In this document: in pieces, positions 52,340 through 63,479 of the stretch
How positions within the stretch are numbered: the first letter of the stretch is position 1
Layout: each line of letters opens with the position of its first letter
Assembly: GCA_949987705.1 (NCBI GenBank)
Contig: OX465283.1
Coordinates: 3,700,207 to 3,764,206, forward strand
DNA: 64,000 bases
Origin: Thereva unica
Lineage: Eukaryota; Arthropoda; Insecta; Diptera; Therevidae
Reading direction: 5' to 3'
Program-made: the position numbers and the translations under genes
The notes under the pieces: model-generated
The model's database searches: none
What the model saw: only the letters and a program-made list of their open reading frames with translations
What the model was told of the DNA's origin: nothing

Positions 52340-53595
52340 AGATTTTAAAATAGGAACTTTTAAACTAGGCGTGATTGGAACTTTTTAATATTGATTTAAT
52401 ATGGATTTTTTTAGTATACGAAATGAAGAGGGTTCGTAATTCTGGGATAGGAATTTGGGGGTCTTCCGACTACTTCGAACAATTCTTCCTTTTCATCGTC
52501 CAAGGTTCTCTAATGATGCACGAAGATTTATGAGGCTGACATCCTTAAATATTGCTCCAACATAAAAGGTGCATAATATTTCACTCATCGCTTTAAAGGC
52601 AATAATGTTAGGGTGTGATAGGCAGCTTGGGCTCTTTGCACAGTGGGAATGTTCTATTGGTTTCCATAGTCGTCGTTGCATTTCATCTCGGAAGCTTCTA
52701 ATACGTTCAGAAATAGACCCAATTAAAGCAAGAATTCAATTCAAATCATTCGTCTCTCCAAGTAACATTTTAATAATAATCATTAAGAAAACGTTGACCC
52801 TCTTTCTATTTTAAATGTTTATTAGAACGACATTTTAAAATCCTCAATAATTCATGACCCACATGAATCATTCTTCCACCCCACACAGAAGTCCCACTTT
52901 AATGCATCAAACTAATGATAGCTTTAGTATCATCTTCAGCACATTATATTCCCCAACTCTCAAATGATATAAATCTCATTAAAAACACACTTGTACACTT
53001 GGTATTCCTTTGACGTCATTCAAAAGTATTATTTACACTTTTTAACATCTGTAAAAAAATATATATAAAAGAAAACAACCCCTCGCAGATCTTTTTATCT
53101 CGAGCTTTCTTTTAAAGTTTAACTTAATTTCTCGTTCTAGCTAAATGAATAGGGAGCATCCCTGGCAGTTATCACATAGTTATGAAATCCAATTAAAATC
53201 CCTTACCATATTTTTTTTTAAACTTTTTGTGATAAACATTGTATGGGCGATGTAGGGTGCATTCCCGTTGACTACGATAGAAATATGAGAGGGAGAAGTA
53301 AAATTAATAAAAATTAAATAAAAACAGGGGCATTTACCTGCTGGAAAGAATTAGGGCATTTATTGTAGAACGATTTTAAATTTAAAGGTACACGGGCTGA
53401 TATGTTTCAATGTTTTATCAAAATACCGAATGGCATGTAGAAATTTAATAAAAAGGCAACCATTTTCTCAATAGTTCAAGAGATACTCAAATAGCACTCT
53501 GCAAAATTTCTTTTCGTCTTTAAAATTGATATAAACGAGTAGGCTTAATAGTTGTCGTGCAGTAAAAGGTTAAAAAATCTCTATAAATTAAGAAA
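52340..53595. other. AT-rich non-coding DNA
   Basis: No gene supported. Confidence 0.45.
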
Positions 53596-53602
53596 AACTG
53601 TT

Positions 53603-53810
53603 GCTGAATTGAGCTGAATAGCGCTGAATTGCTGTTAAATACAAAATTTTGGCCATATTAAAAAAAACTCTCATAAATCTTAACCCTGTCCTTTGAAAAA
53701 CATGGACATTGTGAAAGTGTGTAGCTGAATTACGACGAATAATAAATTTCGCATAAAAAAATGTTGTGAAATTTATAATAATGTGCGCTGAATTGAGCTG
53801 AATAACGTTA
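53603..53810. repeat. GCTGAAT-family repeats
   Basis: 'GCTGAATTGAGCTGAATA' occurs at about 53603-53620 and again at 53787-53804 (about 183 bp apart), with further 'gcgctgaattg' at 53622 and 'agctgaattacgacgaata' at 53723. A relative lies at 54101-54140 ('GCTGAATTGTAATTAACGG', 'AGCTGAATATGGCTGAATTG'). Confidence 0.7.
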
Positions 53811-54100
53811 AATTTCATTAAATATCACGCAAGCATAAGTTCCATGCTCGCTGGATTCATCTTGTTTTTTGGTGTATGCAAAAACGAACGTACCGGATAA
53901 GAAAATATGAAATTGCATTATAGTATGGAAAATATTAATATGGTACCAACCTGTACCTTCGGTAACTGTTTATATTATGTAACAATCGCCATGGAAATAG
54001 TTTTGCGGAATTAGGCTGGACAGAAATAAAAAAACGAATGCTCTTTTAGTTATTAAATTATACAGGTAAATTTTTTTTACTTATTTCTTGAAAAACTGCT

Positions 54101-54140
54101 GCTGAATTGTAATTAACGGAGCTGAATATGGCTGAATTGC
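54101..54140. repeat. GCTGAAT-family repeat, single copy
   Basis: 'GCTGAATTGTAATTAACGG' then 'AGCTGAATATGGCTGAATTG', preceded by 'gaaaaactgct'. It closely follows the pattern at 43458-43485. Confidence 0.7.
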
Positions 54141-54164
54141 ACATAAACAGATAGTTTGACATTT

Positions 54165-56305
54165 GGCCGTTGACGTAGGATTATTTTATGTTGAAAAACC
54201 AAAGCCTTAATACCATCAATATCATCAGGACCACTTATTCGCAGACCGAAATACCGATAGTAAAATGTATTAAATGTTCTTGTACTATTCTAGAATATTG
54301 ACTAGCTTGCTGAATAATGAATATTGTTGCACAAACTGAAGATTCAATACTAAAACTCAAATTTCAATTAAAGAATAGTTTTCGAGGATGAAAGAACTGT
54401 GAAAGTTGTAAAAAAAACTGTAAAGCTTTCCATATAAATTATAGGTTAATACAATTATGTTAAGACCCCATCAGAGTATATGTTTTTGTTGAAAATGCTC
54501 ATCCATAGTTAAAACTGAAACATAATATATACAAAACACTAATATAGAGCAATATAACCACACAGCAGCTCCTCAAAGTACGTTATCATCCCCTAAACCC
54601 TCCCCATCTCGACTATTCAGTACATCAATTACACTTGAGGACGTTGCTTTGAAGCTACCAGATAAGTTGGAACGCGCAACTATTAATGTAGGTCGAATAA
54701 CTCCCAAGGACAGCTCACCCCCAAGGAATACATACATATGTTATCATCACCATCATTGCGCAAATCAACCCACAAAATATTTAATCTACAAAAAAAAAAT
54801 AAAGTTTAAAAAGAGAAAAAAGAAAGTTCCACAAAATATTCCTCACATTCCTTTAAACATAAAGGATTTGAATTGAAAAGGATACGTGCGCCTCTTCAAG
54901 TTCTCCTTAAATCTCCGCTGAGACACTGTGAAGTCTGGATTTAGTCGTGCATACGAAACCGATGAAAGTATTCACCCCATTTCTGGGGAAAGCCTTATCC
55001 GAGAGCGCGCTCCATGGGAAGCATATGGAGGAGTTAAGATGGAATTTTTGAGGCCATGTAAAAAGGAGGCTTTATCGTGATATGTGCTGCCTGCCGCCTA
55101 CTACTTCTGCTGGATAGAGAGACAGGGAATAGACTGTGTGGCAGAAGAGTCAAGTCCTTGAAATTAATTACTTTTATGAATTTTCTGCTCTTTTGAACTG
55201 AAATCGCGTATGATTTTTGATAGGCTTTGTTTAGTTTGCTGGAACGAATCCAAATTGAAAAATTTAATTTTCATGGAACGATGGCAAATTTTAAGAATAT
55301 GAATACAAGGGATAGAGGGCTCGATCGACAGATGTATTTGCATAATGAATAGTAAGCATGCGATTTGCGCGTTCTTTTTAAGTGGTATACCGCGGTTCTA
55401 GGATGAGAAAAATAGTTGAGGTCTTTAAGTGGAACTAGTGGAATGAAGCAAATAATTCTTCCAAATAAGATTTTAAATTTGGTGGATGCCAAAAACTAAG
55501 GTAAACTCTTACGTTAAATGAGCTCAAGAGCTCATCAAGGATATTTAGTGATCGATAGATTCATGCTTTTTGTAAATATTTTGTACACCTGGGTGAGGTG
55601 TTAAAGAGACCACGGACAACTGGCTTTGCGCGCAAATGGAGAATCCCTTGAATCAGACGATAGCTCTAATCAAGAAAGCTTTTGTTTGAGTTTTAGAAGC
55701 TTGTACCTAAGCTTTGAAAGTTTTGTTGAAGCTTTTAAAGCTTTAAAAGCTCGTTCTTGAGCTTAAAAAGCTTTTATTTAAGCTTTAAAAGCCGCTTTGA
55801 CCGTGTTCCGATTCTGTAAGATCCGACCATGAGCTTCCACGATCATGTCAAGGATTTGAATGCGCTCAGAGACTATTTTCGAAATGACAGAGAGCTAGTA
55901 ATGAGTTCACTAGAAATAGCACTAAGATATTGTCACTGTAAGACGAAGAAGACGAAAAAAGAGAATGGCTGGGAAAAATTCCTAGAATGCAAGATTAACT
56001 GTTAAACAGGATAAAAAAAACGACAAAAATTTGGTGTTATGCTTGATACCAAAGTACTTTGCTATGAAACCAATAAGGACCTTTTACAAAGAAAATGAAA
56101 AAAATTAGACAAATTAGTAGATAGACTGAATTTAAGTCGTTAATTGTTTCTATCCATTAATTTATGTATTTAAGGCAATGGTGCTTCGGGATAAAACAAG
56201 TATTAAAAACTGCAAATTTAATCTAAAAATAAGCGAACTAAGGGCACCGTTCCAGTGCTTCCAATGAGCGATAATTGGGGATAGGTACGCCTCTGGTAAC
56301 AAGTA
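54165..56305. other. AT-rich non-coding DNA with an AAGCTTT patch
   Basis: No gene. 55675-55795 is dense in AAGCTT words ('gaagcttttaaagctttaaa', 'aaaaagcttttatttaagct'), a simple degenerate repeat reminiscent of the words at 37.3-37.5 kb. Confidence 0.45.
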
Positions 56306-56311
56306 CTATGA

Positions 56312-56417
56312 GTGAGTGCCAAAATGCATCTCTGCGGTATCACTGTAGAAATCAGCTACAGGCTTCCAATTCCTGAATTCTGCAGTGATACTGCAGTGAT
56401 GCATTTTGGGCCTCACC
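56312..56417. mobile_element. Snap-back MITE, copy 1
   Basis: Left arm 'gtgagtgccaaaatgcatc' and 'tgcggtatcactgtagaa' pair with right arm 'ttctgcagtgatactgca' and 'gatgcattttgggcctcac'. The loop holds 'tacaggcttccaattcctgaa'. The loop word and layout are shared with the hairpin at 56956-57072. Confidence 0.75.
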
Positions 56418-56643
56418 CTATGTCATAGTCAGTTAATTCTTCTGCTTCAGCCACCGCAACAAGAACATCACAATGACTGGTACAGAAAAAGGAATGAAGG
56501 TTTTAATTGACACTACTACATGGTCGAAAAATACTGATTTTTATCAACTGCTACTGAAGTAATTCCTTTCTATTAGTCTAAATTATTTTATCACGTTAGA
56601 GAGAGTTTGAATACCAAAAAGGAGATCTGCTTAATCGAAATTG

Positions 56644-56735
56644 AGTTAGCTGAATTGAGCTGAATAAAGATAATTCATGTGCTGACAAGCCAGAATATGT
56701 CATATAAAATAGAAAATTTTGTCAGCAAGTACATT
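56644..56735 (+). repeat. About 90-bp repeat of the GCTGAAT family, plus copy
   Basis: 'agttagctgaattgagctga', 'ataaagataattcatgtgct', 'gacaagccagaat', 'gaaaattttgtcagcaagta'. The reverse complement of 61991-62081 matches it almost base for base. Confidence 0.8.
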
Positions 56736-56955
56736 TGCATGGTATCTTCGTATCATCGCATGCGATTTCCTAACAACTCTGTTAGCAAGTTCTAAGCCCT
56801 TCTCCACGCGGTGGCCTCGGGGTATTTCTTCGAAGGAAGCTAACAGCAAACTGCCGAATGACAGTCCTCTGCAACTTAAAACAGAGGTTAAAGTCGGTTG
56901 GGATGCGGCTTAGCAGCCCACTCCAACAAAAATACTCTTGCTACGGATCGGCAAA

Positions 56956-57072
56956 CAATGTGCAAGTTTGAAAACGCAAGACTGCAAACATCTGCAAGTA
57001 TCAACTACAGACTTCCAATTGCTGAACACTGAAGAATGATTGCAGTCTTGTGCTTCCGAACTCGCACAATGC
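56956..57072. mobile_element. Snap-back MITE, copy 2 (diverged)
   Basis: Left arm 'aatgtgcaagtttg' and 'gcaagactgcaa' pair with right arm 'ttgcagtcttgtgc' and 'gaactcgcacaat'. The loop 'tacagacttccaattgctgaa' equals the loop word of copy 1 with small changes. Confidence 0.65.
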
Positions 57073-57104
57073 CTCGGAACCGCATGTACAACACAACGAC
57101 GACT

Positions 57105-57440
57105 TTGCTTTTTAAACCAGGCCAAGATTCGGAACATGGAGTGTAAGAAAGCTGCTTTCTGATGGACGACTGGATGAAGTCCTCAACGAGATGAACCGAT
57201 ATAATATCGTATTCAAGTCCCATGAGAGACCAGACCGAGTCCAAATAGTACGATCCTAAAGGGCGAGTCCTTCTTAGATTTTAGTAGGAACGTAAATTAA
57301 AGGAGTAGGAGTGAAGTTGGCGTAATACTCCCCAAGGAAGTCAGATTAAGCATCAGCTGGTCACCAGTTTTTGAGAAGATGGGTACCAGACTAAGACGTA
57401 CTGCATTAGCCCATTGCTATGTCCCAACTGAAGGCTTCGA
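57105..57440 (+). mobile_element. LINE-D endonuclease N-terminal fragment
   Basis: The plus-strand frame 'TWSVRKLLSDGRLDEVLNEM', 'NRYNIVFKSHE' corresponds to the first endonuclease block (gTWNVRTl...Gkl.ev..em.ry.idilgisE.rW). At about 57375-57435 'MGTRLRRTALAHCYVPTEG' corresponds to the .....t.iqcYAPT block. The catalytic Glu of the E.rW block is not conserved. Deletions separate the blocks. Confidence 0.65.
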
Positions 57441-57539
57441 CGAGTTTTTTTTTATTACTGAATGAGTTTTTTTGCTTTATTCCGAAGGGAGACGTTAATA
57501 TTTTAATGGTTGCAACTGTACAGCCGGCCTTAGGAGACA

Positions 57540-57960
57540 AAAAATTACCCAAGAAGACCTTGGTGTCGCCATATGGCAGAACGAGAAATCAGATAGATCG
57601 CAGGTGAGCAGACCATTTGGTAGTAGCAGCTATTCGCCACCACATCGCCGCAATTAGAACCGCCCAACGCGATGCCATAGGCCGTAGACGGCGTAACGTA
57701 GACCTTCTGCGGGGCAACAGGGTAGAATATGCGGGAAAACTGCATCCAGCGTTGAAGAGCCTACTCGCATATGGAAAAACGAAGTCAGACAAAGGAAATG
57801 GAATTGGACTGGCCACCTGTTGCGACGCGAAACCGAGAATCTAGCCAAGCAGGTCCTTGACTGTAATCCACAGGGAGCCTGGCGAGTTGGAAGACCCAGA
57901 ACAGCGTGGAAGAGAACCCTATTAGAAGAAGCCGCATCAACTGGCAGATTCTGGATTGGG
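57540..57960 (+). mobile_element. LINE-D endonuclease end fused to C-terminus (internal deletion)
   Basis: 57580-57650 reads 'TRNQIDRR', stop, 'ADHLVVAAIRHHIAAIRTAQ', the end of the endonuclease (..qIDhi....r....SDHhLV.a.i). Then, from about 57745, 'EVRQRKWNWTGHLLRRE', 'NLAKQVLDCNPQGAWRVGRP' and 'RTAWKRTLLEEAASTGRFW' are the C-terminal region. The whole RT is missing, so this copy is a deletion derivative. Frame changes occur at 57780 and 57815. Confidence 0.75.
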
Positions 57961-57964
57961 CACT

Positions 57965-60090
57965 TTTTCGCCATATGTCCCACGAAAGATCTAAGAAGCA
58001 TAAGCAGTATATTTACTTGCCCACGAATCTTGTCTGTTCCCACCATATATAAAATTTCATACAGATAGAGCAATTCGTTTTTGATTTACCACAGTGGAAC
58101 ATATACCAACCTACGTACATGTCGAAAACGCTTGCCAGCACCTTACACAACACAAAGGCGCACACCAGAAAAGAAATATATATTAAATATTCGAAATAGT
58201 TTGATATAAAATAAGATTCAAAAATTGCCCTTCTTTGATGGCACCATCCAAAGGCTTCCATCGCCCGCAGGCTCTATAACAGCGATTCACATTCACGTCA
58301 CATATTACATCCTTGAAAGTCGGGTGCCATCATGACGGAATTCTGATTTTCTTCTGGCTGACGTCGGTGGCAAATAGTGCGCCTTTCTAAAGTCATTTTC
58401 AAATCGGAAATCACGTAGTGCAAACTTTACGTTCGTTTGTTTATTTTTGCATCCCATCAGCATCGCATCTGGCTCGTCCTCACATACTATATATGATGGG
58501 TCCTTTTTGGAAAGCGTTTTCCTTGCCATATTTAATCTTTTCCCTTTTAAAAGGACATTTTTTGCTGTTCGTTCCTCATTCGCCCCAGAAAGAAGTTCTT
58601 TTCATTCTTTCTTCTTTTTGTTGCTGCTGATAAGATAAAATACAGAAAAAGGGGGCGACGACGGCTGGGGAGGGGGCGGAACAGAAACGTTGGATCCTCA
58701 AGGATAGTAAAATTTAAATTCCTTAAACAAGTTCCTGCATGACTTCACATCATAGATTTGTTAATTTCAAGCTCGGCTAAACTCATTTAATTTGCAAAAG
58801 TGTTTCCGGATTTGTGCTTCCATCCTTCCTGAAGAAAATACAATCGAAGGCGTTTAAATGATGCTAGGTGAGTTGGAAAGGAAAATAAGCAAAAGCAAAT
58901 CGAGTCAATATCATTTAGGATAATAAAACAGAACGAAAAAGGAAACGTTCTATCGCAGACCGTGTACGTATACATATTTAGCACTGGATAAAATGTAAAT
59001 TTTTATCTTTTCAACGTTTCATTACAAATTGAATGTTTAGTTCTGCATTTCACAGAAAGGGGATCGAATTGATGCCTTTTTACATCGTTTGTATTGTAGC
59101 TAATTTTCAATTTTTCTTCGACTTTTTTTATTTTATTCGAGCGATAAATTTATACTTTTACAACCGCATCGAGAGGCGTGAAAAGCGGGTGCGGGTAATG
59201 TATTATGGACCTAAAAGACTTGAAGGAGTTTTATCCTACTATAAATATTGTGGATATCGTCAGTGTCGTCGGTTAAGTAGAAGCTGAAATATGGCCATTG
59301 GAATTTTTACATCCGGGCACTTTAAAGTGTATGTTTCCAGCGATTTCAAGATTAGTAATAATAGAGAATCTTACTATTCATCCGAAATTGCGAAAGCCTC
59401 AACAGTCTTTCCCAACTCTCCCACGCTGTCACACATAAGTAGATCGCATTAATAGACCATTCAAAGCCGGTCTAGTTCCCAGGCTCAACCGACGCAATAC
59501 CTACCCTCGGGATTCTCAATCTAGATAGCAGCTAGTTGTGTGAAATATCCTTTTTATAATGATAATGGTCATTGTAATTCTTCGGTGAGAGACGATGAAT
59601 GATTACATTATTATCGGTACAATCATTTTTTTAGCACCAGATAGCCTGCAGCTCCATGGCAATGGTCACAGCCGCTGGAGATCAAAAAGCGGAAAATCAA
59701 ATTGTGTTTCGTGACAATTTGTTGGAGTTAAAGAATGTAACGCTTCAGTCGCATCGCGACTTTCAAAATGTGTTAGAGACGGTGAAACCAGTGCGTCGAA
59801 TACGGATAAAAGTCGACCCACACATATCTGTAACGGCCCGGTGCCGATGCTTTAGGTATCAGTGGCTTCCGTGATAAATTTTTCACTGACATTCACACAT
59901 CACCGCCTTTTTCCGTAGCGATTACATCCGACATCTTTCGTTTTGAAATTTAGACAGTTATCTTAAGTACATCATGGAATTTAGCGTGAAGGGAGTGGGT
60001 TCGACCCAAGTGGACTCTTGGGGAAGTGGTCCCACAGAAACAGGTTTGAGTAATAAACTTTACCTAAATTCCCGACACGGCGGGAAAATC
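57965..60090. other. Non-coding DNA
   Basis: No gene supported. 59650-59875 has one open frame without family features. 59990-60075 has balanced composition but no motif. Confidence 0.4.
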
Positions 60091-60092
60091 TT

Positions 60093-60401
60093 TCACTGAC
60101 AAGCCAGGCAAAAGCTCTTTTGCAAGTTAATTGATGGCGAAATCACTCCAGCTCCTACACGCGACTCTGATTTGTATCCGTCTGCGTACAAGACAACGTC
60201 ATGGTCTTGGTCATGTTGGAAAACTTCGCATTGCACTCTGGTAGGGATCCGGATATTAAGTCCAATGCCGAAATTTAATTTTGCGACGATGTAGTCGGTA
60301 CAGGCCGCCTGCTTACATGTATATACTACATTGTCAACCTCTCCTTCTGAGCTTGTAGAAGCTAACTCGCTCTCAACCTCGAAGACTGTTAGTTCATCCA
60401 A
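60093..60401 (-). mobile_element. LINE-E RNase H N-terminal fragment
   Basis: The minus frame contains 'VVLYADGYKSESRVGAGVIS' and 'PSINLQKSF'. This equals the first RNase H block (vfTDGSk...GvGaGvys....l..s..L) of R1/LOA/Jockey LINEs. The first catalytic Asp is kept (YADG), while Ser of DGSK is replaced by Tyr. Upstream residues ('RIPTRVQCEVFQHD') fit the linker after RT. A complementary later part of RNase H from this lineage is at 26600-26850. Confidence 0.75.
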
Positions 60402-61060
60402 GCCTCGGAGTCAGCCTCTTCGTTAGATGTAACCTTTATCCATGCCTGCCAAAGTCCAAAATGAAGTTTATAGATAGCTCTTTCGAGCCCCTCTACTATT
60501 TAGTCTTGAGCATCGTCCCTGTTGTGGCGCCAAAGATACTCGAGCAATTTACCCCATCACGAAGTCCATGTTCATTTCTAATATTTTGGCCTCGATGTCG
60601 GCCCAGGGAAGATCCGCGAGTCTGCCGGTGTTATAATTGGCATCGGCTAGTGCTTCACTACTTCGCTCATTGGCCTGTTACCCGTTGAGCCTGATTATTG
60701 GTCTCCTGAAGAAGCGGTTTCCGCGAATATGATTGGTCTTGAAAGCTTTTTCCTTTTTGGTCATTATTTGTAGGCGTTGGGCTATTTTCCCGGGATCTAT
60801 CTCTCCCTTTTAGTGCGGGGAGCTACCGCTCCTACTGTCCTTGCGTTCTGGAGCGGCTGACTTCGTGATCTCGGTTTCTCAGATGGGCCATTGTCACTGT
60901 GGCTGGTGACTCTTGGGACGACTGTGGTTATGTTGCATGACTTTAAAGTACTGTGGTTGGTACTCGCAAACCTAGAGCTGGCGATTGCTGCACTTGGAGC
61001 TAGTTTAAACTCCTCCGAGGGGGAAACGTTTGCTTGTCTAGTCTTTGTACGTTAAGATTC
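60402..61060 (-). mobile_element. Possible LINE-E ORF1/linker remains
   Basis: Minus-strand pieces such as 'EEFKLAPSAAIASSRFAS', 'KPRSRSQPLQNART' and 'TKKEKAFKTNHIRGNRFFRR' are basic and serine/proline-rich, as in gag-like ORF1 proteins. Placed next to the RNase H piece they may belong to the same element. No zinc knuckle is visible, so the assignment is weak. Confidence 0.3.
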
Positions 61061-61064
61061 TGCT

Positions 61065-61985
61065 TCTCTTGTGATTTTCGGAACCATCTTCCTAGGTATT
61101 GTACGAAGCAAATCAGTATATTTTGACGTCCGTAAAAAAACCCGTAGCCAACCACAATCCATCTTCATTATATAATTTGGACTTCAGTACGTTCAAAGCG
61201 ACAAAGAGAAATACAATTAAACCAGGACCCAAAACTCCAAAAGTACAACCCCCTCTCAAACAACCTTAAAGCAACACTTTACAAATTTTTCAATTAAAAG
61301 CAAACAAAAATTTTATTAAAAATGCAGAAAGGAGCACAAAGTTAAGTGTGGACTCCTCCCTTAAGCTCATTTATTATTAAAGTTTGTTCTCCTCTGTTTC
61401 TGCCGAAGAATATCATAATTGTACTAAGACCTTAATACGTGTGCACACTGCTCCTTATGCATTCCCTGACTGTCTTTTGCCATATCACTCGCCCCGGCCC
61501 CAGCAGCCCCCGCCCTTGTTAACCTCTGGCAACGTGGAAAGGAGCACTACAGCTAATTATATGACTGAAGTTACATCAGGAAACTTTAATAAGCCGCATA
61601 CAAGATGTGAGATGCTATCGTCCCGAGTTCTCCTCTTGCGGAATGCATAAAATTTGAGTGATAATGGTTCCTAAGGCTTGGACTTGTAAAAAGTTTTTAA
61701 TTAAACTTAGGCGTAAAACATTTACATTTTGTGGTATGATTTGCATATTCTCGCTGGAAGTGTATTTTGCATAATTTCATAATTAATAACTAGTTTTTGG
61801 ATAGGTGCAAGTAATAGGATTGTGTGTGCATTGTTACAGTTACAGGAGAACTCGAATAATTGTTATTGTTTTTGTTGCATGGTTGTAGTTGGGTTGGTTG
61901 TGAGAAAATTCAATGAATGCTTCAGGAAACTGTCGATATTTATTAAATAGCTCTATTTCGAACAAACAGTTGTCATTGTATAAGC
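61065..61985. other. AT-rich non-coding DNA
   Basis: No gene or element recognised. Confidence 0.45.
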
Positions 61986-61990
61986 AGAAA

Positions 61991-62081
61991 TACTTGCTGA
62001 CAAAATTTTCCATTTAATACAATATATTCTGCCGTGTCAGCACATGAATTATCTTTATTCAGCTCCATTCAGCTAACTCAA
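61991..62081 (-). repeat. About 90-bp repeat of the GCTGAAT family, minus copy
   Basis: 'tacttgctgacaaaattttc', 'gtgtcagcacatgaattatc', 'tttattcagctccattcagc', 'taactca': the reverse complement of 56644-56735 with few differences. Confidence 0.8.
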
Positions 62082-62084
62082 TTT

Positions 62085-63475
62085 TACTTAGGCAGATCTC
62101 CTAGTAAACTAGTAAAAAAGAATGATTTTAAAACGCGTTACTCTTTTGGAGAAATCATTTCATCTATTTACGACGTAGCGTCTTTGTTTTCGGGTATATT
62201 TTTCTGCATACTTTTAGGGTTAAAATGTTATATCTACTTAATTTTGCATACTTTTGCGCGTAATTTTTTTATTTTATCTTTCTAAAGCAAGGTAAGAGAC
62301 GAAGAAACCCCTTTAATCTTTATTATGAGTTTACATGCTGATTCTCAAACTTAGCTTTGTACAAATGAAAGACGAGTTTCAAAAGCAACATGAACATTTT
62401 ACTAGACTACGAATATGGTTTTTCTGACAAGCGGAAATATTATTTTCGTACAAAGGAGACATTATTTGAAAGTTTTGAAGTATGTATACTTAGTGCTCCA
62501 CTGTTTCAGGTGCTTTTAGTCATAGTCATAGGATATTGGTCATGGAAGAGTTCTGGAAGCTTTCTGAGATTTAATTTCTTCTTTTGTCTTTATGTTTTCG
62601 ACGCGATACTTATTCATAGTCGATGAGAGTACGGTGGTCCAATTACATGTTTCATTTTAAATTTGAACTTAGTGTTAGCTGCAGCAAACGTTGCAAAATG
62701 TGATCGCGCCAATATGGAAACAGGAGGTTTACCTGGAGGACTGGAAGGACGGTACGGTACCCAAAAGATGTATTTTGTACGGTACCCCATATCACGCCTA
62801 ATATGTTAAGCGTTGCGTCGGCCATTAGTTCTACACCATCTACTGAAATGCAAGGAGAAGTGCTTCGACAAAATTTTGGAAGCCCCAGTCAAGAACTTCC
62901 TATTGATTGAGCCAAACATAAGTCGATAATCGTCAAGACAGGATCTAGTACGTTATTGTCTTGCATTATCGAAAACGTATGAGTAAAGTATGACACGAAC
63001 GAAGCTCTGTAATGAATTCGAAGGGATTGGACGCAGGTCATTTATGAAGATTTGACAAAGAGCTGGTTTTAAAATGAACCATGATCACCAGCAGAAATGG
63101 TGTAGGGCTGAGATTTTACGCCATCCAATACCGTATTAATTGACTGAAAGATAACTTATGATCCGCTTCTTCCGAACGCAGTCAATATTAATAGCTTGGA
63201 GTTTCGCTAACAAGGCAGTGCACTAAACTCCATCAAAAGCCCTATAGAAGTGGTGGAGAACCTACGACCCGCAGGTCAGACATTGACACACGCAGGCTAT
63301 TTAAATGACCCAAGTGTTGAATAGCTAGCTGATTTTCTATCGAAACACTGTTATCTGTACATCATCGGTCGTAAAACTTCGTATTTCGTTCTTTTTTTTT
63401 GCGAAAGGTGTCCCTGCGGGAAAATTGGGAGCGCTGCACAAGGAGCTCTAATTTTGAGCGCTGTCAAATCTGGTC
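62085..63475. other. Non-coding DNA
   Basis: No gene. A small near-repeat 'ggacggtacggtaccc' / 'tgtacggtacccc' occurs at 62749-62786. 'gggagcgctg' and 'tgagcgctg' words lie at 63427-63462 beside the LINE-A border. Confidence 0.4.
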
Positions 63476-63479
63476 CCAA

